Positions 1-6,322 of a stretch of 64,000 bases of DNA are shown here, in pieces. The stretch is from the NCBI GenBank assembly GCA_036506155.1, contig DASXSF010000138.1:51849-115848 (forward strand), given 5' to 3'. Origin of the DNA: DASXRA01 sp036506155 (lineage in GTDB: Bacteria; Actinomycetota; Actinomycetes; Mycobacteriales; Jatrophihabitantaceae). Position numbers and translations under genes: made by a program. The notes below the pieces were generated by a model that did not search any database, was not told the DNA's origin, and worked only from the letters and a program-made list of their open reading frames with translations. The number at the start of each line of letters is the position of its first letter. The first letter of the stretch is position 1.

Positions 1-446
1 TCGTGATCCCGGCACAGGAGGTGGACGAGCGCGGCCTGCACGTGTGCAACCTGGTGGGGATGCGGCGGGCGCTGGCGACGCTTCGGCCCGCCCCGACCTA
101 CGCGCTGACCGACGGCTTCCCGGTGCCCGGTCTCGGCGTTCCGTCCACCGCGGTGTGGAAGGGCGACGCTGTCGTGGCCTGCATCGCGGCCGCGTCGATC
201 CTGGCGAAGGTCACCCGCGACCGGATGATGGTCGAGATGCATCAGCGCTGGCCGGAGTATGAGTTCGCGCAGCACAAGGGCTATGTAACGCCGGAGCACG
301 CCGCGGCCCTGGAGGAGCACGGACCGTGCCCGGAGCATCGCGCATCGTATGTCAACGTGCGCAGAGCGGCGGCGCGCCTTTCGCTGCTGGAGAATGGATG
401 GGCCGACACGGTCCCGCCGGTGGACCGCGCAGAGGAGATCGCATGA
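1..446 (+). CDS. rnhB: Ribonuclease HII (5' end missing)
   Basis: This is the C-terminal part (about 148 residues) of RNase HII, which cuts RNA primers and single ribonucleotides out of RNA/DNA hybrids in the cytoplasm. The reading frame is open back to base 1, so the N-terminus with the first catalytic acids lies outside the window. Visible family landmarks are the LTDGFP block holding a catalytic Asp, the IAAASILAKVTRDR helix and the HKGY...HGPCPEHR segment. The short tail after the core is usual for actinobacteria. The next gene is DUF2469, the normal actinobacterial neighbour. Identification is secure; only the N-terminus is unseen. Confidence 0.95.
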   Translation, partial: VIPAQEVDERGLHVCNLVGMRRALATLRPAPTYALTDGFPVPGLGVPSTAVWKGDAVVACIAAASILAKVTRDRMMVEMHQRWPEYEFAQHKGYVTPEHAAALEEHGPCPEHRASYVNVRRAAARLSLLENGWADTVPPVDRAEEIA

Positions 447-537
447 GTGGTCGTGAGCGACGTTTGCGGAGCGACTCAGCTCTGTGCGCGCCGGAGGCGG
501 CGACCTGCCGCTGTGGGGCGGGAAGGAGGCTCGGTCG

Positions 538-858
538 ATGAGCGCTGAGGATCTCGAGAACTACGAGACCGAGATGGAGCTACAGCTCTATCGCGAATAT
601 AAGGACATCGTTGGGCAGTTCAGCTACGTGGTCGAGACCGAGCGACGCTTCTACCTCACCAACGACGTCGACCTTCAGCCGCGCAACGTCGACGGCGACG
701 TGTACTTCGAGCTGACGATGCGCGACGCCTGGGTGTGGGACATGTACCGGCCCGCGCGCTTCGTCAAGACGGTGCGGGTCGTGACCTTCAAGGACGTCAA
801 CATCGAGGAGTTGGAGAAGCCCGACCTCGAGCTGCCGGATGCCAAGAGCGGGTTCTGA
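538..858 (+). CDS. DUF2469 family conserved actinobacterial protein
   Basis: A 106-residue acidic protein opening MSAEDLENYETEMELQLYRE, the hallmark of DUF2469, a family found almost only in actinobacteria and of unknown function. The ATG at 538 is preceded by a strong GGAAGGAGG Shine-Dalgarno at 521-529; an in-frame upstream extension lacks such support. There is no signal peptide or membrane segment. Tyr, Trp and acidic residues are frequent (the DAWVWDMYRP block). It sits between rnhB and yraN as in Mycobacterium and Streptomyces. The family call is firm and the role is unknown. Confidence 0.9.
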   Translation: MSAEDLENYETEMELQLYREYKDIVGQFSYVVETERRFYLTNDVDLQPRNVDGDVYFELTMRDAWVWDMYRPARFVKTVRVVTFKDVNIEELEKPDLELPDAKSGF

Positions 859-893
859 CCCGTTGTCAAGTCGGCGATCCACAGGGGCAGGGG

Positions 894-902
894 TTATCCA
901 CA
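894..902 (+). promoter_or_regulatory. Perfect DnaA box upstream of yraN
   Basis: TTATCCACA, the exact consensus DnaA-binding 9-mer, lies in the gap between DUF2469 and yraN. A degenerate relative (GATCCACAG) lies about 18 bases upstream. A second perfect box on the opposite strand lies at 5841-5849. It may be a DnaA regulatory site or titration site; one box alone is not an origin. Confidence 0.5.
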
Positions 903-952
903 ACCTCGCCTGAGCTGCTGACCGCGGGGATCGCAGCGGGCACCGTGGAGCC

Positions 953-1330
953 ATGCGCGCCAAGGATGCCGTCGGGCAGTACGGGCAGCGGATCGCCGAG
1001 CGTTACCTCGTCGAATCCGGGCTGACCGTCGTTGCCCGGAACTGGCGCTGTTCCGACGGGGAACTCGACATCGTCGCCACGGACGGCCCGGTGCTGGTCT
1101 TCTGCGAAGTGAAGACCCGCTCGTCCACGGCCTACGGCGACCCGGCCGAGGCCGTGCTGGGCGCAAAGGCGCTCAGGCTGCGGCGCCTCGCCTTGCGGTG
1201 GCTGGCCCACCAGCAGGCGTACGGCGACCCGCGCTTCTGGCCCGAGCTGCGGTTCGACGTGGTGGCGGTGCTCCGCGCGCCGCACGGCGCGGCCACCGTC
1301 CGGCATCTGCGCGGGGTGCTCGGATGGTGA
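953..1330 (+). CDS. yraN: YraN/UPF0102 family putative endonuclease
   Basis: A 125-residue protein of the UPF0102 family, whose fold is that of PD-(D/E)XK nucleases (Holliday-junction resolvase-like). The catalytic signature is visible as GELDIVA followed by FCEVKTRSS: an Asp, a Glu and a Lys spaced as in the nuclease core. The N-terminal GQYGQRIAERYL helix is also typical. The in vivo substrate is not established for the family. It overlaps comM by 7 bases, and together with dprA this makes a three-gene DNA-processing operon with translational coupling. The ATG at 953 is the only sensible start. Confidence 0.92.
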   Translation: MRAKDAVGQYGQRIAERYLVESGLTVVARNWRCSDGELDIVATDGPVLVFCEVKTRSSTAYGDPAEAVLGAKALRLRRLALRWLAHQQAYGDPRFWPELRFDVVAVLRAPHGAATVRHLRGVLGW

Positions 1331-2853
1331 TGGCACGCACGCTTGCCCTGGCGCTCTCGGGTGTCACCGGCCAGGTCGTGGAGATCGAAGCCGATCTCTC
1401 GGCGGGCCTTCCCGGGCTGACGTTCACCGGCCTTGCCGACGTGTCGGTCGTCGAAGCGCGGGATCGCATCCGGGCGGCGGTCCTCAACTCCGGCGCGGAG
1501 TGGCCGAATCGGCGCATCACGATCGCGCTGCTGCCGGCCGACGTACGCAAGGCCGGATCCCGTTTCGACCTGGCGCTCGCCGTGGCGGTGCTGGCCGCCG
1601 CGCAGGCCGTCCCATCTGACGCGATCGCGGGGCTGGCCTGGATCGGCGAGCTCGGCCTCGACGGCCGGCTGCGGCCGGTCCGTGGCGTGCTGCCGGCCGT
1701 GGTGGCCGCTCGCCAGGCAGGCGTCCGGCGGGTCGTGGTCGCCGAACCGAACGGCGCCGAGGCGGCGCTGGTCAACGGCGTCGACGTCCGCGCCGCGGGC
1801 AACCTCGGCGAGGTCATCGCGTGGCTGCGCGATGAAGGGCCTGTGCCGCCCGCCGCGGCATCGGGCAGCGGGGTGGTCGCCGGCCGGGATTCCGACCTGG
1901 CCGACATTGCGGGCCAGCACACCGCGAAACGCGCCCTCGAGGTGTCCGCGGCCGGTGGCCATCACCTGTACCTGCTCGGGCCGCCCGGCGCCGGCAAGAC
2001 AATGCTGGCGCAACGGCTGCCGGGCTTGTTGCCACACCTCGATGACGCGGCCGCTCTCGAAGTGACCGCCGTCCATTCCGTCGCCGGCTGCCTACCGGAA
2101 CACGCCTGCCTGCTGCGGCGCCCGCCGTATCAGGCGCCGCACCACACCGCTTCGGTGGCCGCCCTCGTCGGCGGCGGGTCCAGGCTGGCGCTGCCCGGCG
2201 CGATCTCGCTGGCGACCCACGGCGTGCTGTTTCTGGACGAGGCGCCCGAGTTCAGTCCCGCTGCGCTGGAAGGGCTACGCCAACCGCTGGAGGAAGGACG
2301 TGTAGTGCTGCGGCGCAGTCACGGCGCCGTCACCTACCCGGCCCGCTTTCAGCTCGTCCTCGCCGCAAACCCGTGTCCGTGCGGCAGCCGGCAGCGCGAA
2401 TGTACCTGCGCCCCGGCCCAGCGGCGGCGCTACCGCCTTCGCCTGTCCGGCCCGCTGCTCGACCGCATCGACATCCGCCTCGCCGTGGACCCGGTGTCGC
2501 GGGCCGAGCTGCTCGCCGAGCCGTCCGGCCGCCGGTCGAGCGGCGAGGTGGCCGCGCGCGTCGAGGCGGCGCGCATGGCGGCCGAGGAGCGCTGGCGGCA
2601 TTCGGGCTGGCGGACGAACGCCGAGGTGCCAGGCAGCATGCTGCGCCGCCAGCCCTGGCGTCTGCCACGCCCGGCGCTGCTCAGCGTCGAGCGGCACCTG
2701 GATGCGGGTGAGCTGAGCGCCCGTGGCTTCGATCGTGTGCTGCGCGTCGCGTGGACTCTTGCCGACCTTGCCGGCCGCGGCACCCCAGGCGCAGACGAGG
2801 TCGCCGAGGCCGTGTTCTTTCGTACCGGCCGCGCCGCGGCGTGGGCGGCATGA
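1324..2853 (+). CDS. comM: ComM/YifB-type AAA+ ATPase (Mg-chelatase subunit-like)
   Basis: A 509-residue AAA+ protein of the YifB/ComM family. In naturally transformable bacteria ComM is a helicase that widens recombination branches on incoming DNA. Residues 1-200 are the ChlI/Lon-like N-domain (LPGLTFTGLADVSVVEARDR). The AAA+ module has Walker A GPPGAGKT at 219-226, Walker B FLDEAPEF starting near 303, and a sensor segment AANPCPCGSRQREC holding the Cys-rich insertion usual for this family. Helix-rich C-terminal part. Start ATG at 1324 overlaps the end of yraN; a second ATG at 1330 is equally possible. It overlaps dprA by 4 bases (ATGA). Confidence 0.95.
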   Translation: MVMARTLALALSGVTGQVVEIEADLSAGLPGLTFTGLADVSVVEARDRIRAAVLNSGAEWPNRRITIALLPADVRKAGSRFDLALAVAVLAAAQAVPSDAIAGLAWIGELGLDGRLRPVRGVLPAVVAARQAGVRRVVVAEPNGAEAALVNGVDVRAAGNLGEVIAWLRDEGPVPPAAASGSGVVAGRDSDLADIAGQHTAKRALEVSAAGGHHLYLLGPPGAGKTMLAQRLPGLLPHLDDAAALEVTAVHSVAGCLPEHACLLRRPPYQAPHHTASVAALVGGGSRLALPGAISLATHGVLFLDEAPEFSPAALEGLRQPLEEGRVVLRRSHGAVTYPARFQLVLAANPCPCGSRQRECTCAPAQRRRYRLRLSGPLLDRIDIRLAVDPVSRAELLAEPSGRRSSGEVAARVEAARMAAEERWRHSGWRTNAEVPGSMLRRQPWRLPRPALLSVERHLDAGELSARGFDRVLRVAWTLADLAGRGTPGADEVAEAVFFRTGRAAAWAA

Positions 2854-4163
2854 GCGCGTCGTCGTCGACGGGCTCGGTCAGCGACGAGGTGCTCCTGGCT
2901 AGGGCGTTCCTGTGCCGGGTCGCGGAGCCCGCGTGCGTCCCACTGTGGGATTTCGTGCGGTGCGAAGGCCCGGTCGCGGCCGCCGCTGCGATCCGCAGCG
3001 GTGACGTCCCGAGCGAGATCGCGGCTGCCACCTCGGCACGCCGGGGATCAGCGGATCCGGAGGCTGATCTCGACGCTGGCCTGCGCCACGGCATCCGACT
3101 GGTCGCGCCCGAGTCGCCGGACTGGCCGCATTTCGCCTTGGCGGCGCTCGATGCGGCCGTGCTCCGCCTCCTGGCGGCCTATCGTGCCGGGGCCGAACGA
3201 CGCCGCGACGGGGGAGATCCAGTGCCGCCCCTGGCACTGTGGGTAAGGGGTCCCGGTGACCTGGCCGCCGCCGCGGTGCGGAGCGCTGCGATCGTCGGCT
3301 CGCGCGCGGCCACCGCGTACGGCGAGCACGTGACGGCCGAACTGTCGTATGGCCTCGCGGCACGCGGATTCGACATCATCTCGGGCGGCGCGTACGGCAT
3401 CGACGCAGCGGCCCATCGTGCCGCGCTCAGCGCCGAGGGGCAGACCATCCTGGTGTCGGCCGGGGGACTGGATCGCCCGTACCCGCCGGGTAATTCCGCA
3501 CTGCACGAGCGCGTCGCGGAAACCGGGCTGCTGGTTTCCGAGAGCCCGCCAGGCACCGCCCCGCACCGGCATCGCTTCCTCACGCGTAACCGGCTCATCG
3601 CGGCGCTGGCCACCGGCACTGTCGTGGTCGAGGCAGCGATGCGATCCGGCGCGTTGAATACGGCACGGCACTGCCAGTTGCTCGGGCGCACGCTCATGGC
3701 GGTTCCCGGCCCGGTCACCTCGCCGATGTCGGCCGGCTGCCACGCGCTGCTACGCGGCGACAGCGCCGCACGCACCGTACTGGTGGCGTCCGTGGAGCAC
3801 GTGCTCGAGGCAATCGGCACGGCCGGCGAGGGAATCGACGGCTCGGCGTCCCACGATGCAGCGGCCCCGGACCTGCTGCGCCAGCGCATCGACCTGCTCG
3901 ACTCTCGGGCGCGGCGGGTATTCGACGGGCTGCCGGCGCGGCAGCCGGTCCGCGAGGACGAGCTCGCCCGGCGGGCGGGGATGCCCGTCGTCGAGGTGAT
4001 CCGCGCATTGCCGGAGTTGCGACTTGCCGGGCTCGTCGAGTCCACGGACGAGGGATTTCGCCTGGCGGCTGCGTTTCGCAGGCGGTCGCAGCCGCCTCGG
4101 ATGCGCGCCGCGCCACTGGAAACGGGCACCGCCGTCAGCCCGCGGCCGGGCGCGCCTGCTTGA
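2850..4163 (+). CDS. dprA: DNA processing protein DprA (Smf)
   Basis: A 437-residue DprA. It binds single-stranded DNA and loads RecA during transformation and probably other recombination. The Rossmann-like core begins with AIVGSRAATAYGEH (near residue 147), then SGGAYGIDAAAHR (178 on), VSAGGLDRPYPPGN and SRVTGxNR-like FLTRNRLIAAL. The tail carries a winged helix (about residues 355-410: RRVFDGLP...DELARRAGMPV...LAGLV), as in longer DprA proteins. ATG at 2850 overlaps the comM stop. Together with comM and yraN it is the standard set; this does not show that the organism is naturally competent. Confidence 0.95.
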   Translation: MSASSSTGSVSDEVLLARAFLCRVAEPACVPLWDFVRCEGPVAAAAAIRSGDVPSEIAAATSARRGSADPEADLDAGLRHGIRLVAPESPDWPHFALAALDAAVLRLLAAYRAGAERRRDGGDPVPPLALWVRGPGDLAAAAVRSAAIVGSRAATAYGEHVTAELSYGLAARGFDIISGGAYGIDAAAHRAALSAEGQTILVSAGGLDRPYPPGNSALHERVAETGLLVSESPPGTAPHRHRFLTRNRLIAALATGTVVVEAAMRSGALNTARHCQLLGRTLMAVPGPVTSPMSAGCHALLRGDSAARTVLVASVEHVLEAIGTAGEGIDGSASHDAAAPDLLRQRIDLLDSRARRVFDGLPARQPVREDELARRAGMPVVEVIRALPELRLAGLVESTDEGFRLAAAFRRRSQPPRMRAAPLETGTAVSPRPGAPA

Positions 4164-4299
4164 CCGCGGACCGGATTGCTCGCACGGTCGGCGAGTGGCC
4201 CCACGAGCAACGGACGCTGCCCCCGCCGAACACGGCAGCGCGCTGCTCACTCGGCGCCGCGTCCCCGTCGCTGACCTTCGCGGCACGCTGCCGCCCGCG

Positions 4300-5187
4300 A
4301 TGCAGGACGCGCTGTCGGGGTTCGAGCGCCACCTGCGTCTGGAGCGCAACCGCTCACCGCACACGGTCCGGGCGTACACCGGCGACCTTGTCAGCCTGCT
4401 GGACCACCTGCGCCGCCTCGGCGGAACCCGGGTCGCCGACATCGACCTACGGGTCCTGCGCAGCTGGCTGGCGATGCAGCGCGCGGGCGGCGCTGCCCGC
4501 AGCACGCTTGCGCGCCGCGCCGCGTCGGCCCGCGCATTCACAGCATGGGCGCGCGCGGGCGGGCTGAGCGAGACGGATCCGGGGCAGTCGCTTGCAAGTC
4601 CGCGCCCGCACCGGACGCTGCCTCATGTGCTCGCGGTCGACGAAGCCGCTGCGCTGATGGAGTTGCCCGCCGACGCCACCGCACTCGGACGACGAGATCG
4701 GTTAATCGTCGAGTTGCTCTATGCCACCGGAATCCGTGTCGGCGAGCTGGCGCGCCTCGACGTCGACGACATCGACAGACACCGCCGTGTCGTCCGGGTA
4801 TTCGGCAAGGGCAGTAAGGAGCGGACCGTTCCGTATGGTCGGGCGGCGGAGCGTGCACTCGACGGGTGGCTGCGGTTCGGACGCCCTGAGCTTGCTCGTG
4901 ACGGCAGCGGTCCCGCGCTGCTGCTCGGCGCACGAGGTCGGCGCCTCGATCAGCGCGCAGTGCGTCGCGTTGTCCATGAGTACGCCCGCCGGCTACCTGG
5001 CAGCCCGGACCTCGGCCCGCACGCCCTGCGGCACAGCGCTGCCACGCACCTGGTCGACGCCGGCGCCGACCTGCGTGTGGTGCAGGAGCTGCTCGGCCAC
5101 GCCAGCCTGGCCACAACGCAGATCTACACACACGTGTCGGCCGAGCGATTGCTGCGCGCATACCGGCAGGCACACCCGCGCGCGTGA
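4300..5187 (+). CDS. xerC: Tyrosine recombinase, XerC type
   Basis: A 295-residue tyrosine recombinase of XerC/XerD size. It probably resolves chromosome dimers at dif together with a second Xer protein. The N-terminal SAM-like core-binding domain (FERHLRLERNRSPHTVRAY) is followed by the catalytic domain. Catalytic residues by position are R146 (GIRVGEL), K170/K173 (GKGSKER), H241 and R244 (HALRHS), H267 (LGHAS) and nucleophile Y276 (IYTHV). All are present, so it should be active. The ATG at 4300 has a poor SD. A GTG at 4195 would add 35 residues, and homologues usually start close to the LPPAM segment, so the start is uncertain by a few residues. Location after dprA is canonical. Confidence 0.92.
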   Translation: MQDALSGFERHLRLERNRSPHTVRAYTGDLVSLLDHLRRLGGTRVADIDLRVLRSWLAMQRAGGAARSTLARRAASARAFTAWARAGGLSETDPGQSLASPRPHRTLPHVLAVDEAAALMELPADATALGRRDRLIVELLYATGIRVGELARLDVDDIDRHRRVVRVFGKGSKERTVPYGRAAERALDGWLRFGRPELARDGSGPALLLGARGRRLDQRAVRRVVHEYARRLPGSPDLGPHALRHSAATHLVDAGADLRVVQELLGHASLATTQIYTHVSAERLLRAYRQAHPRA

Positions 5188-5228
5188 TGGGCATGTGGCA
5201 TCCGCAACGCGCGAGTCATCGCGGGGCG

Positions 5229-5789
5229 TCATCGTGGCCACGGCAGCAACCGCACCGGGCCGAGCGGGCGCAGCAGCAGCAACGGATCGAGATACACCTC
5301 GCCGCGCCTGGCTCCCCAGTGCAGGCACCGCCCCGGCGGCCATGCCCCGTGCTGTCCCGACACACGTGCGATCGGCTGACCCCGCGCCACCGCCTGACCA
5401 GGCGCGACGAGAGCACGCACCGGCTCGTACTCGGTGCGAATGCCGTCCGGATGCGCGATCACGACCACGCCCCGGCCGGCGACCATGCGGGCGAATGTGA
5501 CCTGCCCGGCACCGGCGGCGAGCACCTCGGCGTGCAGCGGTGCCTCGAGGTCGACGCCGCGATGGCCCGCGGAGTACGGCGTCGGCGGCGGCTGGAAGGG
5601 CCGCAGTACCCGCAGCGGTCCCGCGATAGGGGCCGTGTACGACGTGTCGGACGCAGCGGGGGCGGCGGCCGGACGCAATTGCGCCGCCGCGGGTCGCGGC
5701 CCGGTGACCGCGGCCGCCGATCCCGCGGGGAGCAGCAGCACCCCGGCCAGCAGCAGTCGCAGCGCCCGTCCACCGCATCTGACAGTCAT
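5229..5789 (-). CDS. Secreted M23/LytM-domain protein, catalytically degenerate
   Basis: A 186-residue exported protein: N-terminal signal peptide (RALRLLLAGVLLLPAGSAAA), Ala/Pro-rich linker, then an M23 (LytM) domain from about residue 55. The zinc-ligand motif HRGVD (H76, D80) and the last His of the HxH motif (H157) are kept. The first His of HxH is Cys (C155, in CLHWG). The usual Y-x-H catalytic His is replaced (YEPV), so peptidoglycan cleavage may be lost or altered. It could be a regulatory LytM domain that activates an amidase. It is convergent with xerC. The M23 gene between xerC and rpsB is a conserved actinobacterial arrangement. Confidence 0.85.
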   Translation of the reverse strand: MTVRCGGRALRLLLAGVLLLPAGSAAAVTGPRPAAAQLRPAAAPAASDTSYTAPIAGPLRVLRPFQPPPTPYSAGHRGVDLEAPLHAEVLAAGAGQVTFARMVAGRGVVVIAHPDGIRTEYEPVRALVAPGQAVARGQPIARVSGQHGAWPPGRCLHWGARRGEVYLDPLLLLRPLGPVRLLPWPR

Positions 5790-5840
5790 GCGGTCAGGCT
5801 GCCCGCACCGGCGCGCCGCGAACGCGGCGCATCGCCAAGC

Positions 5841-5849
5841 TGTGGATAA
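5841..5849 (-). promoter_or_regulatory. Perfect DnaA box upstream of the M23 gene
   Basis: TGTGGATAA on the + strand is TTATCCACA on the - strand, the exact DnaA 9-mer consensus. It lies in the region shared by the divergent M23 gene and the small ORF at 6006. It pairs with the box at 894-902. Confidence 0.45.
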
Positions 5850-5872
5850 CGTCGGCTGCTCGTCCACAGCCC

Positions 5873-5903
5873 TTGACAACTCACCGCCGGGCCGCGCTAG
5901 GGA
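5873..5903 (+). promoter_or_regulatory. Putative sigma-A-type promoter
   Basis: A perfect -35 TTGACA at 5873-5878 is followed after 19 bases by TAGGGA at 5898-5903. It points towards the small ORF at 6006 and the LAL regulator. The spacing is slightly long. A perfect -35 hexamer in GC-rich intergenic DNA is uncommon. Confidence 0.4.
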
Positions 5904-6005
5904 TACCGCAGCGTCGTGAGTAGGGAGTTGTCCCGATGCCGGGGGGCTCCTTAGGCGGGCACCCTCAGTTGCGTCGAGGGAAGCGTCGCTCGCAGGAGGA
6001 TCACG

Positions 6006-6167
6006 ATGGAGCACTACCCGACGACCGCGGCGGAAGTCGAGGACGTCTACCGCCGTGCGCGCACCGCGGCCCAGTTGCATGTAGCGGGTGGCCGATCGCG
6101 CCGGTCCGGCCGGGGCCTCACGAGCCGGGTGCGGCGGCACCGGCGCCACGACGAAGCCGCCCGCTGA
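6006..6167 (+). CDS. Small basic hypothetical protein (53 residues)
   Basis: A 53-codon ORF with one of the best ribosome binding sites in the window (AGGAGGA at 5994-6000, six bases before the ATG). The N-terminal half is acidic and helix-like (TTAAEVEDVYRRARTAA); the C-terminal half is rich in Arg and His (GRSRRSGRGL, VRRHRRHDEAAR). No family is recognised and there is no membrane segment. It lies downstream of a TTGACA-type promoter and upstream of the LAL regulator, in a different frame from it. It could be a real small nucleic-acid-binding protein or a leader ORF. Supported mainly by the SD and promoter; no homology is known to me. Confidence 0.45.
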   Translation: MEHYPTTAAEVEDVYRRARTAAQLHVAGGRSRRSGRGLTSRVRRHRRHDEAAR

Positions 6168-6322
6168 ACGGCCCGGCGCCCATGACCGTGACCGGGTCGG
6201 CGGTTGCGACAAGCGCGAGGACCCGTACAGCCGGGACAAGTGGGACGAATACTGGCGCGCAGGCCAACTATTCGGAATCGGCGCATCGACGTTTGTCGGC
6301 GCCAGCCGTCAAGATTGCAGAT

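Larger units (their letters stand above)
5790..6322. other. Gene-poor stretch before the LAL regulator
   Basis: About 530 bases lie between the M23 start and the likely LAL start. They hold the DnaA box, the putative promoter and the small SD-led ORF at 6006-6167. The remaining bases (6168-6322) show no recognised feature. They are open in the LAL frame, so part may be an N-terminal extension of the regulator (alternative ATG at 6182). Confidence 0.5.

Noticed and set aside
4300..5187. The tyrosine recombinase as a mark of an integrated element
   Set aside because: It is of XerC size with canonical neighbours (dprA upstream) and has no att-like repeats, excisionase or phage genes nearby.
5188..5228. 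Possible terminator between xerC and the M23 gene
   Set aside because: No stem longer than four pairs could be found in the 41-base gap.
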